Below are positions 15,723-23,599 of a stretch of 25,714 nucleotides of DNA, one piece after another. Positions within the stretch are counted from its first letter, which is position 1. Every line of letters starts with the position of its first letter. This DNA is from Bacillota bacterium (GTDB lineage Bacteria; Bacillota; Clostridia; Acetivibrionales; DSM-1351), in the NCBI GenBank assembly GCA_023391425.1, contig JAEWAX010000056.1:1-25714 (forward strand), in the 5' to 3' direction. The notes under the pieces are model-generated. The model had not been told where the DNA came from. It searched no databases and saw nothing but the letters and a program-made list of their open reading frames with translations. A program made the position numbers and the translations under genes.

Positions 15723-17063
15723 ATGAAAAAGGTATACGCAATCGTACTTGCACTAGCTATGGCAACAACTATGTTCGGCTGTACAAAGGGATCTGAGAAT
15801 GTTCAAACATCTACAGTTGCTTCTGGAGAAACAAGCACAGCAAGTACAGCAAGCACTGGAAAATCAGAGGCTAAACCAATTGTATGGCTGACAGAAATAG
15901 CGAAAGAAAACCAGGACATACTTGATGCTTTTGAAAAAGCTAAAGGTATCAAGGTAGTAGGTGAATATGTATCATTTAATGACCTGTTCGAGACTATTGA
16001 GGTAAAAATTGCTTCAGGTTCAAAGGACTATGACGTAATCAGCGTAGATGGACCTATGGTAGCGGCATATGCTACTCGCGGATATATAACTCCTATGGAT
16101 AAATATTTTACAGATGAAGAGAAGAAACAGTTTATTACATCAAGTCTAAATGCAGGTACGTGGGATGGCAAATTCTATGCACCACCAATGGCAACATCAG
16201 CACAGCTCCTTTGGTATAACACAGATTTACTAAAACAGGCAGGGATAACTATGCCTAAAAATGACCCAGATAAACGTCTCACATGGGAAGAAATCGAGAA
16301 GATGGCAAAAGATACATTGGCTGTTGTTGATCCAGACAAATCAAAGGGTATTTCTGGTATCCAATTTCAGCAAGTAAGTCGTACATATCAGATGTGTGCT
16401 CTTGCAAACAGTATGGGTGGTAAGAATATCGGAGACGATGGTTTCACAGTTGATGGAGTAATCAATGATAAAGCATGGGTAAATGCAATGACATGGATGC
16501 AGGGACTTTATACTAACGGACTTTCAGCTAAGGGTGTTACAGCTGATGAGATTCCTAATTATTTTAATTCTGGAAAAATTGTTTTCATGGCCGGAGGCAC
16601 ATGGACAGCAGCTGCTTGTGATGCAGCAGGAATGAAAACTTATGGATGGGCTTATGCACCAGCATTTAAGGGCTTTGAAAAATCTGTAGGAACTGGTACT
16701 GGTAGCTGGCATTTCGGTATTAATGCAGCATCTGAAAATGTTGATGCAGCAGCTGAGTTTATAAAATATATGAGCCTTGGAGAAGGTAGCGATATGTATC
16801 TTGAATGGATCGGGGATATGCCTGCAAGAGAGAGTAAGATCAAAGAGATTCTAGATAACCCAGATGCACCAGGATATCTTAAGGTAGGTGCTTATGAAGC
16901 AGCTAATACAGCTGTTCCAAGAGCTTTAACACCTGGCTACTCTGAATACAGCACAGTTATCGATGCAACTTTAGAAAACATCCGTAACGGCGCAGAAGTT
17001 AAGGGAGCTCTTGATAGTGCAGTAGAACAGATTAATGCTTCTATGGCAAAATATAAGAAGTAA
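15723..17063 (+). CDS. CUT1-family sugar-binding lipoprotein
   Basis: 446 aa, extracellular solute-binding protein family 1. A lipoprotein signal MKKVYAIVLALAMATTMFGC ends in a lipobox with Cys20. A Thr/Ser/Ala-rich linker follows (21-52), then the mature two-lobe binding protein starting near KPIVWLTEI. Segments such as YDVISVDGPMVAAYATRGYITPMDKYF and LLWYNTDLLKQAGI are typical of maltose-type binding proteins. It captures the substrate at the membrane surface for the two permeases that follow. The substrate is inferred to be a ribose-containing compound from the nucleoside hydrolase and ribokinases in the operon. Start after AAAGGAG. Confidence 0.9.
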   Translation: MKKVYAIVLALAMATTMFGCTKGSENVQTSTVASGETSTASTASTGKSEAKPIVWLTEIAKENQDILDAFEKAKGIKVVGEYVSFNDLFETIEVKIASGSKDYDVISVDGPMVAAYATRGYITPMDKYFTDEEKKQFITSSLNAGTWDGKFYAPPMATSAQLLWYNTDLLKQAGITMPKNDPDKRLTWEEIEKMAKDTLAVVDPDKSKGISGIQFQQVSRTYQMCALANSMGGKNIGDDGFTVDGVINDKAWVNAMTWMQGLYTNGLSAKGVTADEIPNYFNSGKIVFMAGGTWTAAACDAAGMKTYGWAYAPAFKGFEKSVGTGTGSWHFGINAASENVDAAAEFIKYMSLGEGSDMYLEWIGDMPARESKIKEILDNPDAPGYLKVGAYEAANTAVPRALTPGYSEYSTVIDATLENIRNGAEVKGALDSAVEQINASMAKYKK

Positions 17064-17100
17064 TATAACTTATAATAATAAGACGAATCAAAAAACTATA

Positions 17101-17137
17101 AGAGATTGGCGGTAATATATTTTACCGCCAATTCTCT
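17101..17137 (+). other. Intercistronic hairpin after the binding-protein gene
   Basis: A roughly 15-bp stem with one bulge (17101-17115 and 17121-17137; arms AGAGATTGGCGGTAA / TTTACCGCCAATTCTCT) and a short loop lies 37 bp after the stop. No T-tract follows. Such hairpins usually stabilise the binding-protein mRNA and lower permease expression relative to it. Confidence 0.65.
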
Positions 17138-17269
17138 AAGCATCATATACCTAGCATAAATGCGTTGCTGTAAAATATAAAACCACATGTTTTTTGATGC
17201 AAGAGATTTAGAATTATCTAATAATTCATCAGTATAGCGATTATATTGGATATTTATTGAGGTGGAAAA

Positions 17270-18127
17270 ATGAATAACATGTTTGGGAAGGTTAAGTCTT
17301 TACCATATATTTTAATATTACCTGCTTTTATTCTGATTGTTGTTTTTAAGATTTATCCAATAATTTCAACATTGTTGGAAAGCTTATTTGTAAAGGGCAC
17401 ATTTACATTAGACACCTATGGGACACTCTTTAATGATGTAACATTTTGGAAATCACTATGGGTCACAATAAAAATTAATATTGTTATGATTCCATTACAG
17501 ATATTTATAGCGTTTTGTCTTGCTCTATTGGTTAACACAACAGTTACAGGAATAGGCGTATTCCGTACTGTATTTTATTTACCTGTAACAGTTTCTCTTA
17601 CTGTTTCAACCATTATATGGAATTTGATGCTAAGTCCAAACAATGGTGTTATAAATAGCATTATTGCTGTTTTCGGTCTTCCGCAACAGGACTTCTTGGT
17701 TAGTAAATCTCAGGCTCTCTGGTGCATTGTATTAATTGCTACATGGAAAGGTGTCGGCTATTGGATGATGTTTATTCTGGCTGGTTTAAAGAATGTGGAT
17801 GCTAGTATTTATGAATCTGCAAAAATAGATGGAGCCAATTGGCTCAAAACTGTAGTTAAAATAACAATACCTTTGGTTAAGAAAGTATTGCTCTTTGTAT
17901 TTGTAGCGAATACTTCTGTTAATCTTCTGCTTTTTGTACCTATGCAGATTGTTACACAGGGTGGACCGGAAGGTAGTACAAATGTCTTAATGTATGAAGC
18001 ATATAAATCTGCATTTAAGCTAGCTGACCGTCCGAAATCAGCAGCTATTGTTACTGTATTACTTGTGCTTATTTCAATAATATGCGCTATTCAGTTCAAG
18101 CTTATGTCAGATAAAAAGGAGGCGTAA
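17270..18127 (+). CDS. CUT1 ABC transporter permease, MalF-type
   Basis: 285 aa with about six membrane segments. It carries the EAA loop that contacts the ATPase, YESAKIDGANWLKTVVKITIPL (181-202), the signature of binding-protein-dependent sugar permeases. The start follows GAGGTGG. It is the first of two permeases and lies 206 bp after the lipoprotein, across the hairpin. No nucleotide-binding ATPase gene is found in the operon, so a shared MsmX-type ATPase is presumed to power it, as is common for CUT1 systems in Firmicutes. Confidence 0.9.
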   Translation: MNNMFGKVKSLPYILILPAFILIVVFKIYPIISTLLESLFVKGTFTLDTYGTLFNDVTFWKSLWVTIKINIVMIPLQIFIAFCLALLVNTTVTGIGVFRTVFYLPVTVSLTVSTIIWNLMLSPNNGVINSIIAVFGLPQQDFLVSKSQALWCIVLIATWKGVGYWMMFILAGLKNVDASIYESAKIDGANWLKTVVKITIPLVKKVLLFVFVANTSVNLLLFVPMQIVTQGGPEGSTNVLMYEAYKSAFKLADRPKSAAIVTVLLVLISIICAIQFKLMSDKKEA

Positions 18128-18130
18128 GAT

Positions 18131-18973
18131 ATGAATAATAATAAAACTTTAAAGAATTTGTTTATTTATATAGGTCTAATAATTATCACTATTTTAACAG
18201 TTTTTCCACTACTTTGGTGCCTTTCGGCCTCATTGAGAAGTGATACTGAATTTTTCAAATACATAACACCATTTTCAATTCATACTCTTATTCCTGTAGA
18301 GTTAACGTTCGATTCATATATTAAGTTATTTTCGAAGTATAATTTTGCACGTCCAATAGTTAATACTATTATTGTTTCTATAGTAACAATAATTGCAGGC
18401 TGTCTTCTGAACAGTATAGCAGCTTTTGCATTTGCATGCTTTAACTTTAAATTTAAAGAAGCTTTGTTTGCTATCTTTCTAGTGTCTTTTATGGTTCCGT
18501 TCGAAGCAATATCACTTCCTCTTTATAAAGTCGTCAGTGGTTTGGGATGGATGAATACTTACGCAGGCTTGATAGTCCCTACTGTTGCAAGTGGATTAGT
18601 ATTGTTCTTATTCACACAGTTTTTTAAAGACATCCCACCAAGCATTATTGAAGCGGCAAGAGTTGATGGTGCAAATTTGCCTCAGATATTTATAAAGATA
18701 GTTTTACCATCTTCGGTAACTGTGTTTGTAACTGCTTCATTGATAATATTTATGGATCAGTGGAACGCATACCTATGGCCATTACTCGTAGCACGCTCAA
18801 AAGAAATACAAACTATTCAAATAGCATTGTCTTCATTCAAAATGGAAAGGGTAACACTCTGGTCATGTCTATATGCTGGAGCAATGATATCCGCACTTGT
18901 ACCTCTCGCATTGTTCTTGCCTACACAAAAATACTTTGTACAAGGCATTACAAGTAGCGGTGTCAAAGGATAA
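18131..18973 (+). CDS. CUT1 ABC transporter permease, MalG-type
   Basis: 280 aa with about six membrane segments, starting 3 bp after the previous stop, with AAAAGGAGG in the end of that gene, so translation is probably coupled. The EAA loop IIEAARVDGANLPQIFIKIVLP (172-193) is canonical. The C-terminal end, FVQGITSSGVKG, is typical for MalG-type permeases. It should pair with the previous permease as the membrane channel of the same importer. Confidence 0.9.
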   Translation: MNNNKTLKNLFIYIGLIIITILTVFPLLWCLSASLRSDTEFFKYITPFSIHTLIPVELTFDSYIKLFSKYNFARPIVNTIIVSIVTIIAGCLLNSIAAFAFACFNFKFKEALFAIFLVSFMVPFEAISLPLYKVVSGLGWMNTYAGLIVPTVASGLVLFLFTQFFKDIPPSIIEAARVDGANLPQIFIKIVLPSSVTVFVTASLIIFMDQWNAYLWPLLVARSKEIQTIQIALSSFKMERVTLWSCLYAGAMISALVPLALFLPTQKYFVQGITSSGVKG

Positions 18974-18999
18974 TTAATTCAAGAAAAGCAGGTGTAAAA

Positions 19000-19917
19000 A
19001 TGGGAAAAATTTTAGTTGTAGGAAGCCTTAATATGGACTTCGTTGTTAATGTAAAATATATGCCGCAGTGCGGCGAAACATTGCTTGCAGATGAGTTAGT
19101 ACTTATTCCCGGAGGAAAGGGTGCTAATCAGGCATTTGCATTAGGAAAATTAGGTGCGGATGTAACTATGCTAGGTGCCGTGGGAAAAGATTCCTACGGA
19201 GACTTACAAATAGAAGGCCTTAAATCGATAGGAGTTGATACATCTCATATTGCTCAATTAGATGGGGTGAACACTGGTATAGCTTTAATAACTGTAAATA
19301 AGGAAGGCGACAATAGCATCATCGTTATCCAAGGTGCCAATAAGTGTGTCAGCAAAGAATATATTGATAGAAATCTTAATTTAATTCAAGAGAGTGATAT
19401 AATTATTTTTCAGTTGGAGATACCTCTTGAGACTGTAATCTATGCGGCACAAAAGGCGAAAGAACTAGGCAAAATAGTTATACTCGATCCTGCTCCAGCA
19501 CCCGGTAGTTTACCGAGAGAACTCTTGGCAAATGTTGATATTATTAAGCCAAACGAAACGGAACTGGCAAAACTGACAGGAATAGAAGATGTTGAAAACT
19601 GTATGGAAACAGCTATTGAATCTATAAAAAAACAAGGTGTTAAAAATGTTATAGTCACTCTTGGAGGAAACGGTTCATTTGCTTCAATGCAAAATGATAC
19701 AACACTACATATTGATAGTAAAAGTGTCAAGGCAATAGATACAACTGCAGCAGGAGACAGTTTTATTGCTGCTATGGCATTAAGCCTTTCAAAAGGGAAA
19801 GATATACTTCATTCGGTTGAATTCGCAAATCAAGTGGCATCGATTGTTGTAACTAAAAAAGGAGCTCAGTCATCCATGCCATCAATGGAAGAAGTACAGA
19901 AATATATTGCAGAGTGA
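19000..19917 (+). CDS. rbsK: Ribokinase
   Basis: 305 aa, PfkB family. It phosphorylates D-ribose with ATP to ribose 5-phosphate. All standard motifs are present: INMDFVVNV-like start (SLNMDF, residues 9-14), GGKGANQA (38-45), LDPAPAPG (162-169), KPNETELAKLTG (183-194) and DTTAAGDSF (247-255) with catalytic D253. This intact set contrasts with the altered motifs in the ribokinase-like domain of the LacI fusion 4 kb upstream. Start follows GCAGGTG. It is the last gene of the riboside operon, 26 bp after the MalG-type permease. Confidence 0.95.
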   Translation: MGKILVVGSLNMDFVVNVKYMPQCGETLLADELVLIPGGKGANQAFALGKLGADVTMLGAVGKDSYGDLQIEGLKSIGVDTSHIAQLDGVNTGIALITVNKEGDNSIIVIQGANKCVSKEYIDRNLNLIQESDIIIFQLEIPLETVIYAAQKAKELGKIVILDPAPAPGSLPRELLANVDIIKPNETELAKLTGIEDVENCMETAIESIKKQGVKNVIVTLGGNGSFASMQNDTTLHIDSKSVKAIDTTAAGDSFIAAMALSLSKGKDILHSVEFANQVASIVVTKKGAQSSMPSMEEVQKYIAE

Positions 19918-20010
19918 CTTGTCGAGCAAAAACTATCTAATAAACAATAACTATAAACGAACTTTAGACTAACTATTATAAGTCAAGTCTCAAAATGAAG
20001 TTTTTTGAAT

Positions 20011-20030
20011 AAAATGCGCTATTGCATTTT
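20011..20030. terminator. Possible weak terminator after rbsK
   Basis: AAAATGC and GCATTTT arms with a 6-nt loop (20011-20030) lie about 95 bp after the rbsK stop and are followed by AAATATATTT. Low GC content makes termination doubtful, but no other candidate is seen before the insertion element. Confidence 0.25.
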
Positions 20031-20111
20031 AAATATATTTGAACATTGAAAACCGCATAACAAACAGAGCATCTTGTCAGGTGCTCAAAAAAGAACATTA
20101 GGAATAACAGT

Positions 20112-21290
20112 TTAAGCTGATTTTATATTATAGGACTGACCTGATTTTTCGAGTTGATAAATCACTCTAACTAGTTTCTTGGCGGCATGAGAAATGGCAA
20201 CATTATAATGCTTACCCTCATTGCGTTTTTTGGCAAGATAGGAAGCAAATATCGGATCCCAGTTGCAAACAAATTTAGTAGCATTAAAAAGAGCATATCT
20301 CAAATATCTAGAGCCTCGTTTCTCCATATGAGAATAAGAAGATTCTAACTGACCAGATTGATAGGTTGAAGGTGATAAACCGGCGTATGCAAGTATTTTA
20401 TCAGAGGAATCAAATCTACTGAAATCACCTATTTCAGCAATAATCATGGCCCCCATACGATAACTAATGCCAGGTACGCTTAAGATGGGTGAATTGATTT
20501 CATCCATAATTTTCTTAATCTCTGACTCGATTTCATTAATCTCAGAATCTAGTTCTCGAATTAGGCTAATAGTGTGTTTTAATTCAAGAGATTTTGCAGG
20601 CATAATAGAGCCTACAGAAGTTCTTGCTGCTTCACGAAATAGGATGGCAGTATTTTTGCCATAGTGTCCCTTGGAACTTTCAGATAGCAGATTTGTTAAT
20701 TTGGTTAAATGAGCGTCTGCCAATTGTGATGCGCCAGGGAATTCACTTAGGAGCTTATAAATAGAGATCATATGAAGGGAAGGAACAAGTTTTTCAATCT
20801 CTGGGAAAAGGATATTCACCAAACGCGTGATAGAAGTTTTTAATTTAGCTCGTTCTTGGACTTTACAAAAGCGATACCGAGTTAATGACTTTAATTCTTC
20901 GTTATGATAAGATGTGTCTGAGTAGGACTTTAAGTTTACATCAGACATGAGCATTATAGCAATTGTATGGGCATCAACTTTATCCGTTTTCGTCTTTCTA
21001 AGGCTTAGACTTTTTCTGTAAAGATTGGTATGTAACGGGTTGATAACAAAGGTGGTCAGACCTTTGTCAAGAAGAAATCCTAGAATGTTATAACTGTAGT
21101 GTCCAGTGGCTTCAAGGCCTACTTTTACTTTAGTTAAATCGTCTGAAACGAAAGTGATTTTCTGATAGAGTGAATCAAAACCATCTCGGTTGTTCGGAAT
21201 GGTAAAGGCTTTAAATAACACTTCACCATCTGAGTTAGTAATAAAGCAATCATGCTTATCTTTTGCAACATCAATTCCTACGTATATCAT
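20112..21290 (-). CDS. IS110-family transposase
   Basis: 392 aa from the ATG at 21290, preceded by AAAGGAG; the longer frame to 21332 lacks a site and lies inside the structured leader. The N-terminal RuvC-like DEDD domain shows GIDVAK (D7), GLEATGHYSY (E60) and KTDKVDAHTIA (D103, D106). A coiled helical segment (about 240-265, ELDSEINEIESEIKKI) links to the C-terminal Transposase_20 domain with SVPGISYRMGAMIIAEIGDF, YAGLSPSTYQSGQ (S312, in the position of the catalytic Ser) and KRGSRYLRYALF. All key residues are intact and the frame is undamaged, so it may be active. It is expected to cut and rejoin DNA guided by its bridge RNA. Confidence 0.95.
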   Translation of the reverse strand: MIYVGIDVAKDKHDCFITNSDGEVLFKAFTIPNNRDGFDSLYQKITFVSDDLTKVKVGLEATGHYSYNILGFLLDKGLTTFVINPLHTNLYRKSLSLRKTKTDKVDAHTIAIMLMSDVNLKSYSDTSYHNEELKSLTRYRFCKVQERAKLKTSITRLVNILFPEIEKLVPSLHMISIYKLLSEFPGASQLADAHLTKLTNLLSESSKGHYGKNTAILFREAARTSVGSIMPAKSLELKHTISLIRELDSEINEIESEIKKIMDEINSPILSVPGISYRMGAMIIAEIGDFSRFDSSDKILAYAGLSPSTYQSGQLESSYSHMEKRGSRYLRYALFNATKFVCNWDPIFASYLAKKRNEGKHYNVAISHAAKKLVRVIYQLEKSGQSYNIKSA

Positions 21291-21474
21291 AATAATACTC
21301 CTTTGAATGTATTTGATGCTGAATAATACCACAAGGCTCTTTGCAGGATGTAACCTAGTTCAATATAAACCGTCATGCGGTATCTAACTGATTAACAATT
21401 AAACAAAGAGGCTGTGGTTAGAGCCTACTCGAAACCGTCGTGCGGTAGGAGGGAAAAACTAATCCACAGCATCT
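21291..21474 (-). ncRNA. Candidate IS110 bridge RNA
   Basis: The 184-nt leader between element end and transposase start folds, on the - strand, into two adjacent stem-loops. Stem 1 pairs 21459-21470 with 21411-21421 (11 bp, one bulge); stem 2 pairs 21404-21410 with 21337-21343. Each loop holds the same apical 13-nt hairpin ACCGTCRTGCGGT (+ strand), at 21434-21446 and 21369-21381. Two internal-loop hairpins upstream of the transposase match the target- and donor-binding loops of bridge RNAs of the IS110 group. Which loop is which is not decided. Confidence 0.7.
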
Positions 21475-21544
21475 TAAACAGCATAGCTTATACCTAAGAA
21501 AAGGTAAAGAAAGGCTATGACTATATAATACTAGGAGGGAAATA

Positions 21545-22624
21545 ATGAATAAAATCCCAAAAACAATGAAAGCTTTAGTTGCATATAGTGAAACAGATTA
21601 TCGTTTTGAACTGGAATATCCTGTACCTGAATGTGGACCAGATGATATTTTAATTAAAACCGAGGGCTGCGGCATTTGTGCTGGTGATTTGAAATGCCAG
21701 CACGGTGCAGCGATGTTCTGGGGTGATGATACACAGCCAGCATGGGTTGAGTCACCTTTTATTCCTGGGCATGAATTTCTAGGAATTATAGAATTTGTCG
21801 GAGAAAATGTAAGTGGCTACGTTGTTGGAGACAGAATCACAGTTGACCAGATTGCACCTTGCGGCCAATGTAGATTTTGTAAAGATGGGCGTTATTGGAT
21901 GTGTCAACCGCACAAAATCTATGGTTTTTTTAAAGATTATTGCGGTGGAATGGCAGAATATGTCCGTATTCCAGTAAAGCATTCTGTGATACATAAGGTA
22001 CCAAAGGAAATGCTGTTACAGGATGCTCTTTTAATTGAGCCGTATAGCTGCTCAAAACACTGTGTTGACCGTGCACAGATTGGATGCGAAGACATAGTTG
22101 TACTATCCGGTGCAGGTACTCTGGGATTGGGCATGATTACTTATGCAAAGATGAAAACTCCAAAAAAATTAATTGTATTGGATATGATAGATGCCAGGCT
22201 TGAAAAAGCAAAGGAATTTGGTGCAGACATAGTGTGGAACCCGTCCAAAGTGGATGTTGTTGCTGAGATTATGAAGCTGACAGATGGTTACGGATGTGAT
22301 ATTTATATTGAAGCCACAGGACATCCTTCTTCTGTTACACAGGGTATGCAAATGATTAGAAAGCTTGGTAGATTTGTCGAGTTTTCGGTATTCGGAGCAC
22401 CAACACTGCTGGATTGGTCAATTATTGGAGACCGAAAGGAGCTGGATGTATTGGGAGCCCACCTTAGCCCATACTGCTTTCCGTTTGTAATCGAAAACAT
22501 TGCTGAAGGAAAGCTTAAAACAAATGGTGTTGTCAGCAGATTTTTTAAGTTGGAAGAGTGGGAAAAAGCTTTTGAATATTCTACAGGAAAATACGGAGAT
22601 TTCAAGGTTGTGTTTAAATTCTAA
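21545..22624 (+). CDS. Zinc-dependent polyol dehydrogenase (EltD-like)
   Basis: 359 aa, medium-chain dehydrogenase/reductase. Catalytic zinc ligands are C45 in GCGICAGDLK, H76/E77 in GHEF and E165 in IEP; the structural zinc site is C106, C109, C112 and C120. The Rossmann motif is GAGTLGLG (189-196). The stretches DLKCQHGAAMFWGD and KELDVLGAHLSPYC match erythritol/L-threitol dehydrogenase (EltD of Mycobacterium smegmatis) better than sorbitol or threonine dehydrogenases. It should oxidise a polyol with NAD+ in the cytoplasm; in this pentose locus a pentitol such as L-arabinitol is a possible substrate. It follows AGGAGGG by 5 bp. The IS110 element lies immediately upstream, so its original promoter may have been displaced; it ends at a terminator. 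Confidence 0.85.
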   Translation: MNKIPKTMKALVAYSETDYRFELEYPVPECGPDDILIKTEGCGICAGDLKCQHGAAMFWGDDTQPAWVESPFIPGHEFLGIIEFVGENVSGYVVGDRITVDQIAPCGQCRFCKDGRYWMCQPHKIYGFFKDYCGGMAEYVRIPVKHSVIHKVPKEMLLQDALLIEPYSCSKHCVDRAQIGCEDIVVLSGAGTLGLGMITYAKMKTPKKLIVLDMIDARLEKAKEFGADIVWNPSKVDVVAEIMKLTDGYGCDIYIEATGHPSSVTQGMQMIRKLGRFVEFSVFGAPTLLDWSIIGDRKELDVLGAHLSPYCFPFVIENIAEGKLKTNGVVSRFFKLEEWEKAFEYSTGKYGDFKVVFKF

Positions 22625-22674
22625 TTTGTAATCGACAAGTGATAAACTACAAATATATTTTAGTTGTAAAAAAT

Positions 22675-22725
22675 ATTCAGCCAACTTGATTCCGTATTTA
22701 TTCAAGTTATGGTTGAATTTTTTTA
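22675..22725 (+). terminator. Terminator after the polyol dehydrogenase gene
   Basis: Arms 22675-22689 and 22701-22718 pair along about 15 bp with bulges and a G-T pair; an 11-nt loop and TTTTTTT follow. It lies 50 bp after the stop codon. Confidence 0.7.
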
Positions 22726-22760
22726 TAATATCGTAGAATATCCTTGAATATTCTTGAGGA

Positions 22761-22790
22761 TTGAAAAATGCATATTTATTAATATATAAT
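22761..22790 (+). promoter_or_regulatory. araD promoter
   Basis: TTGAAA (22761-22766), 18 bp and TATAAT (22785-22790) sit downstream of the dehydrogenase terminator and 99 bp before the araD ATG, giving araD its own transcript. No clear AraR palindrome is seen; only a poor match, TTCTACGCAAGA at 22813-22824. Confidence 0.6.
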
Positions 22791-22889
22791 TTTGTATAGA
22801 TGTTGACACAAGTTCTACGCAAGATACGGAGAATAATGCAACAGAATGTTGAGCAACTGAATAAAATTATTTTTAAAGAGGTAATAAAT

Positions 22890-23585
22890 ATGTTATTAAA
22901 ATCACTAAAAGAAGATGTATTACAAGCAAATTTAGATTTACCTAAGTACGGCTTGGTGACTTTTACATGGGGAAATGTCAGTGGAGTTGATAGGGATAAG
23001 GGTTTAATGGTAATCAAGCCAAGTGGTGTTCCTTATGAAAAACTGAAGATAGAAGATTTGGTTGTATTAGATTTAGATGGAAAACAAGTGGAAGGAACTC
23101 TTAGGCCTTCATCTGATACACCAACACATATTGTGCTTTACAATTCATTTAAAGAAATTGGCGGTGTAGTTCATACACATTCTCCTTGGGCAACTAGTTG
23201 GGCTCAGGCAGGACGTGCTATTCGTCCTATGGGAACAACTCATGCAGATTACTTCTATGGAGAAATTCCGTGTACGAGAAGACTTACACAGGAAGAAATA
23301 GAAGGCGAATATGAAAAAAATACAGGTTTAGTTATAGTGGATACTTTCAAGGCATTAAATCCAGTATACATTCCTGGGGTTCTTGTAGAAGACCATGCTC
23401 CATTTAGTTGGGGTAAAGATGCTCATGAAGCGGTTCATAACGCAGTTGTAATGGAAGAAGTAGCCAAAATGGCATATAATACACACATGTTATCTGGTGG
23501 TGCAAGTAATGATGTTAACCAATATTTACTAGATAAGCATTTTATGAGAAAGCATGGAGCAAATGCATACTACGGTCAGAAGTAA
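22890..23585 (+). CDS. araD: L-ribulose-5-phosphate 4-epimerase
   Basis: 231 aa, the same as E. coli AraD, using the ATG at 22890 after AAAGAGGT; the frame extends back to 22800 but that tail is not conserved. Class II aldolase/epimerase fold. The enzyme makes D-xylulose 5-phosphate from L-ribulose 5-phosphate with zinc. Seen: GNVSG (28-32), KPSGVPY, SSDTPTH with D76, VHTHSPWATSWA with zinc ligands H95 and H97, TTHADYFYGEIPCTR with catalytic D120, and EDHAPFSWG with zinc ligand H169. The third step of arabinose breakdown is therefore encoded 10 kb from araA and the kinase, in its own transcription unit. Confidence 0.97.
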   Translation: MLLKSLKEDVLQANLDLPKYGLVTFTWGNVSGVDRDKGLMVIKPSGVPYEKLKIEDLVVLDLDGKQVEGTLRPSSDTPTHIVLYNSFKEIGGVVHTHSPWATSWAQAGRAIRPMGTTHADYFYGEIPCTRRLTQEEIEGEYEKNTGLVIVDTFKALNPVYIPGVLVEDHAPFSWGKDAHEAVHNAVVMEEVAKMAYNTHMLSGGASNDVNQYLLDKHFMRKHGANAYYGQK

Positions 23586-23599
23586 ATAAATATTGTAAA

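Larger units (their letters stand above)
20073..21474 (-). mobile_element. IS110-family insertion sequence
   Basis: Copies of AGCATCTT at 20068-20075 and 21468-21475 are exactly 1400 bp apart and flank the transposase. The ends are inferred: taking the CT inside each copy as the core, the element is about 1.4 kb with a 38-bp 3' and a roughly 184-bp 5' non-coding end relative to the transposase. IS110-group elements have this layout, no terminal inverted repeats and a short core at both ends. It lies between rbsK and the dehydrogenase gene. Confidence 0.7.

Noticed and set aside
21369..21446. Possible CRISPR-like repeat (AAACCGTCRTGCGGTA twice)
   Set aside because: Only two copies, palindromic, within the insertion-element leader; explained as the two loop hairpins of a bridge RNA.
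21291..21474. Short identity between a leader loop (TGTTTAA) and the DNA flanking the element
   Set aside because: Seven AT-rich bases can match by chance and the partner guide side did not match, so target pairing is not claimed.
22813..22824. TTCTACGCAAGA as an AraR operator before araD
   Set aside because: Only about 8 of 12 positions match the araR-leader site and the palindrome is broken.
22418..23017. A 199-aa open frame on the - strand
   Set aside because: It overlaps the end of the dehydrogenase, a terminator, the araD promoter and the start of araD, has no ribosome binding site, and its translation looks like random AT-rich sequence.
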